Shown here: positions 13,507 through 25,255 of the stretch, in pieces | How positions within the stretch are numbered: the first letter of the stretch is position 1 | Layout: each line of letters starts with the position of its first letter | Source: Selaginella moellendorffii | Lineage: Eukaryota; Streptophyta; Lycopodiopsida; Selaginellales; Selaginellaceae | NCBI RefSeq assembly: GCF_000143415.4 | Contig: NW_003314296.1 | Coordinates: 1,706,966-1,770,965 of the forward strand | Direction of reading: 5' to 3' | DNA length: 64,000 nucleotides | Notes under the pieces: model-generated | The model's input: the letters and a program-made list of their open reading frames with translations, nothing else | The model's database searches: none | Told to the model about the DNA's origin: nothing | Program-made: the position numbers and the translations under genes

Positions 13507-16169
13507 TATTCCAAAGATCTGCTTGGCTTGACTGCAATGGGGCTTGTGACCGTATACTTTCCGTTGCTCCATATCAGCTTCCCGAAAACATCCTTATCAA
13601 TGTTTGTCCTCCACTCTAAATATCTTTCGTCTCGCCCTTGTGCTTGAACCGCAGCACCGATGGATGAACCAACACCGACACACTCTCTGGTGCCTCGATA
13701 GTTGCCGTGTACTTCGTCGCATCATCGTCCACGTTCGTCACTCGCCTGTGCATGACTTTGCTGCGGCACAAATGAGAGATATCCAATGTAGTCTTGCTCG
13801 TCGGTGTCGCATACTAGGCCAGGGTGTGCAGCAGCATTTGGATTTACATGCCCTCCACCAAAATCAAAGGGTGATGCAGGAGCTCGTGATGAATTCTTGA
13901 TTGGTTCTCCAAGATTATCGAATGAGTAACCTGTTTTGTTTTGAAGTGTCAGTAACAAACACAGATGTATCACTTAGTTACCTGTTGTAACTATGGCTGA
14001 TTTGATTGCTGCTGGACTCCAGGCTGGACGATAGGATTTTAGTAGGGCGACAATCCCAGTGACGTGAGGGCAAGACATGGAGGTTCCAGATGAAAATTGG
14101 TATGGTACTTCTGAGTTGTTGAATTGAGTGTATGCTGCTAGAATATTTACTCCTGGAGCTGTAATATCCGGCTGAAAGAACAAAAATCTTCAAAAACTAC
14201 CAAAACAAATACACAGAAAACATTGACAAACCTTGAGAATGTCTGGATCAATGAAGTTGGGACCAGAGGATGAAAAAGGTGCCATGAAAGGAGCAGGCTT
14301 TTGATTTCTCAATGTTATCTGATGCTGTATATCCGCTATAGGATCTCTGCCAGACACAAAGGTAAAAAACCAGAAAGAAGAACGAAGATTTTACCTTGTA
14401 GATTTTATATATGAAAAGATGGCTTGTCCAACTTCTTCATCAACATGAACCGAAGGAAGAAATTCATCTGTAGGATTTTGATCGACTAGAGTGGAGTTGC
14501 AAAAGATAATCCCAGCTCCGCCAGCTCGAGAAACTTCGAATGATTGGAATGCTGGATGCATCGGCCCTCTCAAGCATGCCACAATCTTTCCCCGGACTTT
14601 CTTGGGCTCCAAAGACTGGCTCATACACAATTGCCTGCAGCATTAATATTTCTTTAACTCAAATCTATAGATTGATATTTTACCTGGTTGAAAAGTTGGA
14701 AGTTGGCACAGCAAGATGATACCACCGCTTTTTTAATCTTTGCTCCGTCATACTTAAACCCCGAAATGATTTATTGTTGCCAAGGTAAAGGTCTCCAAAA
14801 TAGGATCGATCAAGAGTGCTCGCTCCAACAGTGACGACCCAAGGAGCTACATTTTTCACAGAGCCAGGGCCTTCTTCCCGCTCGTTTCCAGCGGAAGCCA
14901 CCACCACAATGCCTTTCTGCATGGCATGGAACGCTCCAATGGACGTAGAATCAAGGAAGTAATCACCCGCTGAACGACCGAAAGATGCAGAAATGATATC
15001 CACGCCATCGTGGATTCCCATATCAAATGCGCTGAGAACGTGAGAATCCGGGCACCTTACACTGCCCTCCGTGATGTTTCTCCAGCATATCTTGTAGATT
15101 GCGAGACGTGAGTCCCTTTCGCATAGCCAAACCAGTTTGCGTTTCTCACAAATCGGCCTCCGGCAGTAGAAGCCACGTGAGTTCCATGGCCTTGAACATC
15201 TCTTGGGGAAAGAAGTTCTTGGTGTGCTTTTGCATAGACCTCGGGACCATCTTGCAGGCCGTGGGCCCTGAAAGATCAAAAGTTGAAAACATTTAAATTC
15301 ACTTAGAGTGTTGTTTCTTACTTGTTGCAGTGAGAAGCGTAATTGCTCCCCAGTTTCGCAAGCCCCTTTCCATCTTTTGGGGATTGGTCCCATGCCATGA
15401 TCCAAAAAGCTTTCCGACTCTGGCCATACTCCTGGGAAAACCAACATTAGTCCAAGCCCTCTGCCATGCTAGCAAAGTTGGCGGACCTTCTCCTGCCCAC
15501 CATGAAAACAAGAAGATGAAAGAGAGAAATACCTGAATCCAAAACACCAATGATAACGTCCTTGCCAAATTTTGATTTCTTCCATAACCACGATGATTCA
15601 ATAGCGTCACTAGCACCAAACAAGGATTTCTCTCCACTTCCATAGAGTCCCAGAAATTCCGATGAGTCTGTGGTGTGGACCGTGTGGAATTCATTGCGAA
15701 AGACGGACAAGACGTTTGGGAGGCCTGCAATATGGATAAAGACTGACTTAGATTATGTATAATGTTTCTATGATGCGTTACCAGAGAGTTGAGCAGCTTG
15801 TTCTTCTGTTAAACGAGCCGAGAAGCCACTAAATCCATGCCTATAGCTAAAACCCAGTGATTCTCTGGCAGCTTTGACACTGGAATACACGAATTTGGAT
15901 GAATTCATAATTTTTTTCTTCTGGAGTTTTACCTTCCTAGAACATCCCCAAGGAGTGCGTGATGGGAGCTTGTAACAGCGTCTGGATGGAGGGATTTATC
16001 GACATTCCCCAAATAGACAATGTGAGTGTCTCCTTGATCTCGTCCCTAGAAATAAAATCAAACCATGGGCTTTAAAAGATTGTTTCGCGCGAGATAAGAA
16101 AGGTAAAGACCTGAGAGATGGAGATGGCACTTAAACTTAGAAGAAAGTATAAACAGATTGAGAGCGCCA
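13507..16169 (-). pseudogene. Subtilase pseudogene S4
   Basis: This is a full-span but disabled subtilase read from 16169 (MALSICLYFLL leader). The I9 propeptide, Asp region and PA exons are readable. Exon 6 has two compensating lesions: about 26 bp are missing after the acceptor, so the His motif is read out of frame, and a second deletion at [11 protein letters not shown] restores the frame. A deletion of roughly 130 bp in the last exon (about 13770) shifts the frame again soon after YIGYL. The Ser motif ([11 protein letters not shown], about 14080) is intact. The TATA box and upstream region are preserved. It is arranged head-to-head with the broken ALDH copy at 17113. Confidence 0.88.
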
Positions 16170-16217
16170 TGAACTTGAAGAATTGTATTTGAGAATTGCA
16201 GGTAGAAGTTATGATTA

Positions 16218-16223
16218 TTTATA
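16218..16223 (-). promoter_or_regulatory. TATA box of pseudogene S4
   Basis: TATAAA on the minus strand, about 50 bp upstream of the S4 ATG at 16169, in the same context as the other subtilase copies. Confidence 0.5.
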
Positions 16224-17112
16224 TTGGAAACTGCTGAATGTTTCATGTGACGTGCATCTCAGGCCGCCTTGTTTGATTCTACAATGAAATACGACTTATT
16301 CAGGAGAATTTGTCGATGTTAAATTATATCACAAGAATTTAGCATCACTAGCTGACAGATTATAATAGTTCTTTCTCAGCTTGATTGATTTCCAAGGACA
16401 AGGAGGGAGTGTTCTTCATCCAGACGCTGTTAATACTGGTTTGCATCACAGCAGGCATTCGAGAAAGATGGCTAGAATTTCTAAAATTAAGATTATTTTT
16501 ATATTGTATATTCTTTTTTATTATTTTATATAAGGTTTCAACCAATGAAATTTTTCCTTCAGTTCACGTGAATGTACACAATGATGTTCTTTCATCCCCA
16601 TGATGCACTCTAAGCATTCAATAGCTTAAAGTTCTTCCTTCAATTAACTCTGAAATAGCTTCAGTTTAACTCCATGAGAGGAGTCTTTGACTGTTTGTCT
16701 GCTAAAGCTGCAACTTTCAGTATAAGCCCAATTGCACAGCATCTTTTTCGCAATGTTTCTTGCCATGGCAGGCAGACCAGACAAGGTGAAGCCCTAAACC
16801 ATTCCGGGCGATGGCGCGGCTCCTGGAAAAGCTGGATTTCTTCCACGATCATGCTGGCAGATTTTCTTGTAGCCCTAACAAGTTTTCTTCTTTGCATTTC
16901 ATCTGACGAGATATAAACTTTCTTCTCGACCAAACCCCAAGAAAGAGGGGTTGGCCTCTTTCGTCACTTTGTCTTTGGGTGTCGCTTGTCAGTCCTTTTC
17001 ACGAATCTTTTGGCAGCATTGATCCCGACGTCGTCATATCATATCTAATCTCTTTGATATTCGCATCGGTGTATACTACTCGGGTTTGGATAGCAAGCAA
17101 AGCAAAAAAGAT
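16224..17112. other. Shared divergent intergenic region, subtilase S4 / ALDH
   Basis: About 940 bp separate the S4 start from the ALDH start. The region is conserved in the copies at 29944-30888 and, in part, 46694-47375 and 3936-4821. Inside it, a 90-codon frame (16933-16661 -) and an overlapping 80-codon frame on the other strand are open in both inverted-repeat arms but broken in the S2 copy, so coding capacity is doubtful. It probably carries promoters for both directions. Confidence 0.5.
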
Positions 17113-19061
17113 ATGGGGAGCGATGCCAAGGATCTCGTCAAGCACACCAAGCTCTTCATCGGACACTGTCTCAGGTTGTAATCTTTGCTTTTCTTGTGTT
17201 TTTGCGGTGAGAGTGAAATGGTTTTGTGGATCTTTTGCAGGCAAGACGGTCCCCACTTTCAATCCCCAAACAAGTTCCCATCCTGAAAATTTCACATGAT
17301 GCATGAAAATGGCATTTTGAGAGACGGCCGCAGCCGAGTCCAGGTCGGCATCCTCGCAGATTATAAACGGAGATTTGCCGCCAAGCTCTAGTGTGACTTT
17401 AAGTTGCTTCTCGCAGCACTCTCCATTATCATTCTTCCAATTTCAGTGGAACCAGTAAATGTCACCTCAGGAAAAAAAGAAGCTTTTCTTTTCAATTGCA
17501 AGATTTCCTACGCTCATATGCTTCGAAATCGCGGCTCCTGCAGTGGTACCATAACCAGGAATAACATTGAGGACTCCCGCGGGAATCCCTGCCTATATTC
17601 GTGAAGAAAAAATGACTTTTGTGTGCAAGTGTAGTGCAAGTTTTTCTCACCTCTTGAGAAAGACTGGCCAGGAGCAAAGGTGTCTGCTCGGCAACCTTGA
17701 CAACGATCGTATTTCCACAAGTTAACGCAGACCCGACTTTGTTGAGAAACATATGAGCCGGGAAGTTCCACGGAACAATCGCTCCAACCACACCAATTGG
17801 CTCCAAAAGGGTGTAGCACATCCGAGTAGAATCAGTTCGCAAGGTCTTTCCATTGAGCTTGTCAGCCCAGCCTGAGAAAAAAAAGCCACTCCACTGGTTC
17901 AGCAGTGTTTCGAAAGAACTCTTTATTGAAAATATGCTTGTAGTACCTGCATTGTATCGCAGAGAGGCAGCCGAAGCCGCAATTATCACCATGCTCAGAT
18001 CGATCAACATTCCGTTGTTGAGGGTCTCAAGAGTTGCCAGTTCGTCGAGATGTTCCTCGATCACATCCGCGAACTTGTAAAGTATCCTTCCTCTTTCCTA
18101 CCAAACGAGCATGAACAAAGACAAGAAGAAAGCAGGAAGAAGGAAAACTCACAGCAGCAGCAAGGCGTGGCCAGGGCCCGTGGTCAAATGCTTCGCGCGC
18201 GGCTCTCACGGCCAGATCCACATCCGCCGCGTCTCCCTCGGCGACTTGAGCAATACACTCCGAGTTGCTGAAATGATGACATGTTTTCAGGGACAAGTCT
18301 GTGTTGCTGCATCGCGAATCTTTGTTCACGAAAGTATTCATGACGAGTTTATCAAGAGGTCTGTCAAGCTGGCAAGTGAACGTGTAATTGGAGATCCTTT
18401 CAAATCCGGAGTCCAAAATGGTCCCCAAGTAAGAAAATATCCTCTCTTCATCTTTCGGATACTAGTCACGAGCTGTTTTATCAGATCAACCAGGAGCAGC
18501 TGGACAAAGTTAGTCGGGAAAAAAAGAAGGTGCCAGCCTTCTAGTGGGAGGCAAACGCATCGGCGAGAAAGGATTTTACATCCAGCCAACAATTTTTGGA
18601 GACGTCAAGGTTTGCTGTGTTAAAATTCTCTTACTCGTTTTTCAAAACATCCAGGACATTTGTGTAGCAATCCATGAAGATTGCCAACGAGGAAATCTTT
18701 GGTCCCGTGGTTTCAGTGCTCAAGTTCAAGTAAGAAAATTTTGTTTATGCCTTGGTTTATCTGATGGTAATAACTTCACTGAGTCAGGACTCTTGACGAA
18801 GCCGTGGAGCTTGCAAACAGCACACACTACGGTCTAGCAGCGGCGGTCTTCAGCAAGAACATTGACACAGTCAACCTTCTGACCAGGTCGATCAAATCGG
18901 GCGTTGTCTACGTGAATTCCTACCTGGGAGACGGACCAGCAGTACCGTTTGGAGGCTACAAGATGAGTGGAATTGGTCGAGAGAATGGATACAAAGGCTT
19001 GCTTCCATATCTCTAGCACAAGTCCATTCTCATGCCTATGGAAAACTCTCCTTGGAATTGA
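17113..19061 (+). pseudogene. ALDH2-like aldehyde dehydrogenase pseudogene with internal inversion
   Basis: This is a copy of the ALDH gene at 46693-44702, in the opposite orientation. Exon 1 ([16 protein letters not shown], with a 15-bp deletion) and the first bases of exon 2 read on +. From 17266 to 18270 the sequence is reversed, so the rest of exon 2 through exon 6 read on the minus strand. From 18271 the + orientation resumes with the end of intron 6, exon 7 ([12 protein letters not shown]) and the C-terminal exons. Further lesions are a 4-nt deletion before the TLELGG motif in exon 6, a 17-nt deletion in exon 8 and a CAG-to-TAG stop near the C-terminus (about 19014). It cannot make an enzyme. 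Confidence 0.9.
17266..18270 (-). other. 1,005-bp inverted segment inside the ALDH pseudogene
   Basis: Compared with the intact copy, the ends fit an exact flip. AATCC at 17265 is followed by CCAAACAAG, the reverse complement of intron 6, and CCGAGTTGCTG at 18270 is followed by AAATGATGACAT, the continuation of intron 6. No base needs to be lost or added at either junction. Confidence 0.88.
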
Positions 19062-19195
19062 CTCTTTCGTTTTTCTTGTTTCACTTGCGCTCTTTTACAA
19101 GATGTGCTTCTTCACCCAACAATCGGTCAAGGTAAGTTACTAGTTCAGGCTTCCTTGTTTCTTTTTTCTGATTCTCAATATGTGTTTTCCAGAGA

Positions 19196-19360
19196 CAATG
19201 CATAGCTTTGATAACAGGAATTGGTTCCATGTCGTGTATAACGATAGGAACTTTGCAAGCTCAAACCGAAAAGGCACATGGGGATCTTTTTTGTCAAGTA
19301 CAACAGGATCACTGCTTTTCACAACAAGTTCCTAAGCGTCAACAGTGACAGGAAGTAAGC
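19196..19360 (+). pseudogene. GDSL-esterase-like exon relic
   Basis: A short stretch preceded by an intron-like tract ending in TTCCAG reads, through frame changes, like a GDSL esterase block: KYNRITA.HNKFLSVNSD. It compares with DYNRITVLHNERL in the GDSL gene at 60382-61793. The duplicate at 44590-44395 (minus) sits in the same position behind the intact ALDH gene. Only this one block is recognisable. Confidence 0.45.
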
Positions 19361-19449
19361 CTCTTTTATTCTGGTTTACAGTGATCTCGGAACAACATCT
19401 TTTCCTTTTTTGTTTGTCTTTGCAGATTTGAAGTGTCTAAGATCCGGTT

Positions 19450-19805
19450 ACGCCCAGGTTGTTGACGGTGGGGGTTGTTAAGGTGGTATGCTTTCACCTT
19501 GAGCTCAGCAAAAGTATCGGGTCGTCAGCGAGTCCGAGCGGATCAGACGCACCTCCGGGGTAGATCTTGTCCAGTCCCTCGCCGAGCGGTCCACCTCTCG
19601 ACAGCTCCCATGAGGATAACTTGGCAGGCCCAGATGGCAAGGATGCTCTGTCCGTGGACGAGGTTGGAATTTCCCAGGTAGTCGAGGCCACCTTCCTTGA
19701 AGATCTGCGAGCTGCCCTTGAACCACAAACTTGATGCTGTTCTTTTCGGGGGTGACGCAGCCGAGAGCTCTGAGCATGGCCCACGTGGATGACTCACGGT
19801 GCTTG
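19450..19805 (-). pseudogene. Chlorophyll a/b-binding protein (LHCB) relic
   Basis: Reading down from about 19800 in shifting frames there is [51 protein letters not shown], then [14 protein letters not shown] and DPLGLADDP. These match, in order, the helix B-C part of LHCII proteins. Frameshifts break it, for example between the CVTPE and IKF pieces. The N-terminal third and the last helix are missing or unreadable. The same relic occurs at 43930-44300 (+). The parent gene is not in the window. Confidence 0.8.
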
Positions 19806-22290
19806 TAGGTTTTTACCCGTAGACACTTGCCCACCATAAAATCCAGGTGAAAGTGCTCCAAGGTGACTCTCTGGCCAGGTGCCAAGAAGCGAGAGCCCAT
19901 GGCAAAGTGGTGGAGCCTCCTTGGTTGCCATTACACTGACTGAACAGACTATCCACTCATGCACAAATGGGTGAAGGTTATTGCCATTGCATGCTGCAAG
20001 CCAATCCTCAGCTATGAACCTACTTTGTCCCTCACCAAAAACCTCATTGTCTATTGTTTGAGATGTTGTCAGGACTAGAAGGTACTGTGGCCTCTCCATC
20101 TTCTCTGTGGTGTTTGGATATGACATGCTGGAAACCCTTTCATAAAGTTGTGGACTCCATGAATAACACCTCAAACAACACCTTGTAAATAGCTTCTTCT
20201 AGAGTGTAGTAGTAGCATGTCCCCAACTCAACTACCTTTGAGAATATTTTTATACACACATCAAGTGCTACTCTCCTTTCTAATGCTCGACATCACTCCC
20301 ATTACATAGAGTCATGTGCTGGAACTGGGGGAGGGTGGGGTGTTGGAATTGGTGGTGGTGCATTCGGGAATGCCTAGACCATCATCAATTCTGGCTCTTG
20401 GGTGTACAATACAACATAGTTGTTCATGTGAAAGTTGCGATCATGGCAATAAAATGACCATGTATCATAATTCCCATCGCAATATAAATCTATTTCTAGC
20501 AAAAGAATATGATGAGATGCAAATAAAGAGAACAAAACCAACAAAATACTTGTGTCACCACATATAACTTTGATAAGTCTCCTGGCCATATCAAACATTT
20601 CTTGGTCCTATGTTTAATTCACACCTTATGGGAATCAGTTTGTAGGTTTGGTTTCATATCAATACCTAGTGCCTATGTTATAAAAACAATTGTTACTATA
20701 TTTTGATTGCCCCCAAAATGTGTGTATTGGTATAGCATTCAGTATGGGGTTCTGCCACATCAGTATGACGTGTGAGATTGCTATATCACCTCAACTTGCC
20801 ACACAGGTACATGTGATGTCATATGAAATATAGCAATGTTTTTTTTGTCTTTCGTACTACACTAATTTCCTGTTTGGCCAAGAGCAATAGCTTTCCCACA
20901 TTGAGCGCAACATAGGCCCTTCAAAAGCAAGTTTCAAGAAGCAGTGGGCACAACAAGCATATATTAATTAGGATTTGCATGTAGGCAATTCTTGATCTTT
21001 TGTATGTCGCAACATAGGTGCTTAAAGAGCACACATTGATTAAAGTTTGGGTGAGAGCTTTTTGCATGTAAATGGCTGTGATTCTCATTCCTTTGTGTGT
21101 TAGGTGCATTGTGCTGTCCTTATGTAATGTGGGTGTGGACTTGTGGTTAGCGTTGCACTAGATTGTGGGTTAGAGATTTTATTTATTTGCTCAATTCCAT
21201 TGAGGTAAACTTTCTTTTATTTAGCTTTTTTTTATTGGCATAAGCTTTATGCTTATTCTAGTGAATGCAATCACAAAGCATTGGAACACTACACTTACAT
21301 GCAATTAAATGTTTGCAATGATTCTTTATAAATTTTTCAATTCTCTCTATAGTAGTTATGTAAGTGTTTGCAGAACGTGGAAGGGGGCATACAAATGATG
21401 CCCTTTACTTTTGTAAATTGCTTGACCCATATGTGTATATGACTACACTCACGTGAACACACTTTTGCACTAATCCCTTGCTATTAAACTTTGAAATGTA
21501 TAATAAATGATATGAACTTGTGTCTTATGAAGAGCATGAATGAAGATTGGGGGATAACAATGTTTGGAAATCAACCATGTATGGTTGAGTTCATGTGCAG
21601 GGATATTGGTAAGTGCATGGCATTATAAAATTTTATTCATTAATGCACTTGGTTTTTTTTTCCAGGAGAAACATTCATGCTCTGATGGGGTGAATGTCAC
21701 AAATTTTCAAGTTCAAAATGAACTCCTTACTTATGTGCACATGGCCTCAACATTAAGGACTATGTTATATTCTATTCTCTAGGCCCATGAAGCATGCATG
21801 TTTAGGGTTTTCAATAGAGTCTTGTTTCTATAAATTGTGAAAAAATCAATTCCACTACAAATCATGAAGGATTCTATTGCAATGAAATGCCAGAGGAAGT
21901 TACACCAACATTTTAAAAACACACATTGGCTAGAGTTTTCGTTACTATAGATAGTGCAACAATTACATTTGAAGCATAAGGATTTAATTTAATATAATTG
22001 AAATTCATTTGCTTAACTTTTGTGAACTTTTGTAGTGGGGTAGTGGAGTCTAGAGCAAAATTTTATATTTCACGACACGAGGAATCTTGTGAGATGCTAG
22101 AGGATCTAGAACTCCCTCCATGTGAGGAGGTGGAGGAGATGCCTCTATGCAAGGACCTATAACACAAAAAGATGGAAGAGGAAATGTAATGTGATAAATT
22201 GGAGGAAGTGCCTTCACATAAAGAGGTACAATATAAGGAAATAGAGGATGTGATTCCACGTGAGGTAGTATAATATAATGTTATAAAAGA
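19806..22290 (-). repeat. Unclassified dispersed repeat T, copy 1
   Basis: AT-rich repeat also present at 36540-39670 (+, T2) and 41450-43925 (+, T3). Shared landmarks are the block at 19840-20130, the pair of short motifs flanking a T-run at 20820-20870, and a proline-rich coding stretch read on the minus strand at 22259-22050. No transposase or reverse transcriptase is recognised, so its class is unknown. Confidence 0.6.
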
Positions 22291-23500
22291 TGTGCTAAAA
22301 GGGGGATGAAAGAAGTGCTTGTGTGGTGGTGAAGCCTACTCTAATGGTGGAGCCTCCACCTCCACTTGCATCATGTTGTGTGGAGTGTCCATTATAACCT
22401 CAACTATCTAAGAGCTTAGAACCTCCACCTTTCATTACTCCTCTTTCACCATTTTGCATAAAGATTCTTTTTCCATCTCCTTACATTGCACCTCTTGGTG
22501 CTCAAGGATTCTTGCAATGACATATAAATTATATAGGTAGAGGTTGCACATAATGCTTCTTGCAAGCATGAGGCTTTATATTGCCACTAAGAGTGTTAAA
22601 AATGAACTTTATGAAAAGGGTGTTTGAGTTTTAATGTATTTTGATATAGAGGAGAAGTAATTTTCCCCACTCATTTAAGTTGGGTGTTTCCTATAAAGTG
22701 TGTTTTTCATTATCTTTCAAAGTTGTTTCTTTGATGATTTGCAAACTAGATCATGCATTAAGGAGGAGTTGATCTTCCCCAAGGCAGGGAGAATGTTGCA
22801 AATGTGATTTTGGGTATTGAAAAATATTTGTTAACTAGTCTTTATGAACACTCTCTCTTTATTATTATGATAGTAGAAAGTTAGTACTGTTAGTTCCCTT
22901 TATGGTCTCCACCTAAGTTAGTTAAGAAATTGGTTATTCCATATGTACTTGATTAAATGAGCATAAGGACTAAATTCCTAAATATTATTAGTTAATCATA
23001 CTTGACTTGGTTAAAGAAACTTATTCATTGGCTTGCACTTGTTAGTGTAAGGAACCCCCATGATATTGAGTATAATCCCTCAATATTGTTACATAATAGT
23101 TTACTATATTTGCCAAACACTCTCGTTATCATACTTTATATGTTGGCTCCATTCTTGATCCATATGCTATTTGTAGAAAGTGTCTAGAAGGCATATTTAT
23201 GGAATGTAAAAAATGTTTTGAACCCTATGATGTTGTTACCACCCAATTTGCCATCTAGTGCCATTCTATATTTAATAGGTTTCAAGTTTGTCTTAGTGGT
23301 TAACTTTTGAGACTAAGATGAAAGCCCAAAGCATGTGTTTCTTAGGGGAGGGGGAGAGCTATAGGGAGTTCTAAATGTATGGATAATAGTTCAATTGAAT
23401 GGTTAACTACTTAAAATATTAGTTTGGCTTTTGCTAGGCTATATCACTCTTTGTTTTGCATCCAAATTAGGTCTAAGCCTAAACTTATTGCTCTAGTTGG
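22291..23500. repeat. AT-rich repeat continuing from T1
   Basis: No gene. The sequence is homologous, inverted, to about 36500-37860. Together with T1 and the copia relic beside it, it forms one arm of the large inverted duplication. Confidence 0.45.
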
Positions 23501-24960
23501 TGTCTTCCTTGCGTTAGACCACTAGTATGCTAAAATTATACCAAATACCATTTAACACCATTTTGTATATAAGAGTTAGATATAGGGAGTTGGTGCTTGT
23601 AGGGGATATTGAGTGTATATTACACCTTTGTTTCATAATGCCCTTAGAGTTTAACTTCAAATTCAAATGTGCTATAGAAGTGATAGAGTATAAAGAACAC
23701 TTTTGAGAAACCAAAAGAGAATTTACAAATCCCTTTAACAAGATGCTTAGAATATCACCAAGAAAAGGACAAATCATAACTAAAATAACTTGATAATCAT
23801 GAAATTTAGAGTGCTCAACCATATGTTATGTGGCACTAGAGTCAATAATAATAGTAAAAAGAAGAATAAATAGTTAGCAAAGCACTATTAGTATAAGTAT
23901 GATCATGTTGAAAATCTTCTGTTAAAAAAAAGTAGGAGAGGATGAGTCATTGTCAATAGTATATATTTGTTGTTGTTGTCCATTAGTACTGGTACCAATA
24001 TAAGCTTAAGGAAGTTGTTATAGACAAAGAATAACATGAGAAACTAAATGAGTATAATTTAGATGCTGGCAACAAAATTAGGAAATACATCTAGAATGAT
24101 GACAAAACCCAAAAGGTTGACAATAAAACTGGCTATATAATTAAATTGACCACAATTATAACAAACACTATTGGAATGACCATAAGAACAAAATGAATCT
24201 TATGGAAAATAAAACCATTTATTTGAAACATAAGCACCAATAGATGGTGACCAAGAGTAAAGTGCTAGAGTAGGAGTGTTGGAGGAAGTATATTAAGAAA
24301 AGCAACAATTTTAGTCACGAACTGCAACCTCAAAAATACACTAATCATTCATCATATAATGTTGAATATTCTAAAGGAAAAGTAAAGTAAGAAATCCTCT
24401 AGGGTGCTCAAAAGATCCTTAAAACATTAAATATGCTAGCCAAATGGTTTCGCTTTTGTGGCAACATTTGGTTTTCTATACATAGTACCCTAAATGCAGC
24501 TAAATTAGAGAAAGACTTTGGTTGTGAAGGAAGTGTTTCCTCTATGTTAATCAATAGAAAATATAATGTACATATGTTCTCATGTACCACCTAAGGTTAA
24601 TTTTGCCACATAAAGTATCTAGAAGAAAATTTATTGAGAAATTTTGTTAATTAATAATGTTTTACATTTGATTTTCAAACTAAAGACAAGCTAAAAGACT
24701 TTGCTCTATTCATGAGAGGGGATTAAGAAGTTGTCTAGGAATTAATTTCTACATCAACTATACAAATTGTGAAAGATTTTTTGTTACCATTGCTAAGTCT
24801 TTTTATTCTTCTTTGTGATAATTCAGTAAATTTCCACTTGATTATCATTTACTTTCTTGGTGCTATCTCTCTTGTTTAAGTTCTACACACTCCATCGAAA
24901 AGATGGAGTAGTTGAGAGGCATGACCAATTGCTCTGGCTACCACCAATGGATAAGCCTAT
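23501..24960 (-). mobile_element. Ty1-copia retrotransposon relic C1
   Basis: A degraded fragment read on the minus strand. It retains a gag zinc-knuckle-like region (about 24180-24100, compare CYYCGQFGHIA in C2) and, downstream, the start of the protease/pre-integrase region (a MVEHSKFHDY reading frame at about 23822). All frames are heavily interrupted. Its 5' part ends at the block 24890-25010 shared by all four copia fragments. Confidence 0.65.
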
Positions 24961-25255
24961 GCAGATGTGGGGCTTGGCCGAGGCATATAGCTTGTTGGCT
25001 CCCCATCACTTGCTGAGTTGCTGATCACTCTCCATGCACTAGCTTGCTGGTGGCGAGCTAGATGTTGATGCCAGTTGTTGTGGAGAGGACACTGGCGAGG
25101 GAAGAACGCAGAGACCATCTGTAGAATGGATCAAACTCGTTGACAAAGCTGTACACTTCGGGGCATGCAAAACCCTCCTTGCTGTTGCAAGCAGAAGCAG
25201 TGGGAAGACCATATTTGACAAGGAGGAGGATTCTTGCTTGTGAGAGTGGTGAAGC
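24961..25255. repeat. Copy of the segment at 11331-11677 (inverted)
   Basis: Contains the FVDKAVHFGACKTL-like frame in + orientation at about 25125 (reads KLVDKAVHFGACKTL). It joins the truncated end of subtilase S5 on one side and the copia relic C1 on the other. Confidence 0.5.

Larger units (their letters stand above)
13985..17153. repeat. Left arm of near-identical inverted repeat (S4 arm)
   Basis: This arm covers S4 exons 1-9, its promoter and the start of ALDH exon 1. Its reverse complement recurs at 29893-33113. The 62-aa reading frame at 16246-16058 and the 90-aa frame at 16933-16661 are identical, residue for residue, to those at 30813-31001 and 30126-30398. The similarity ends inside ALDH exon 1 on one side and at the exon 9 donor of S6 on the other. 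Confidence 0.8.

Noticed and set aside
17492-18064. Separate minus-strand ALDH-like gene
   Set aside because: It is the inverted internal segment of the + strand ALDH pseudogene, without its own start or C-terminus.
19505-19900. 131-codon minus-strand frame as an intact gene
   Set aside because: It spans an LHCB relic and repeat T in mixed frames; only fragments match LHCB.
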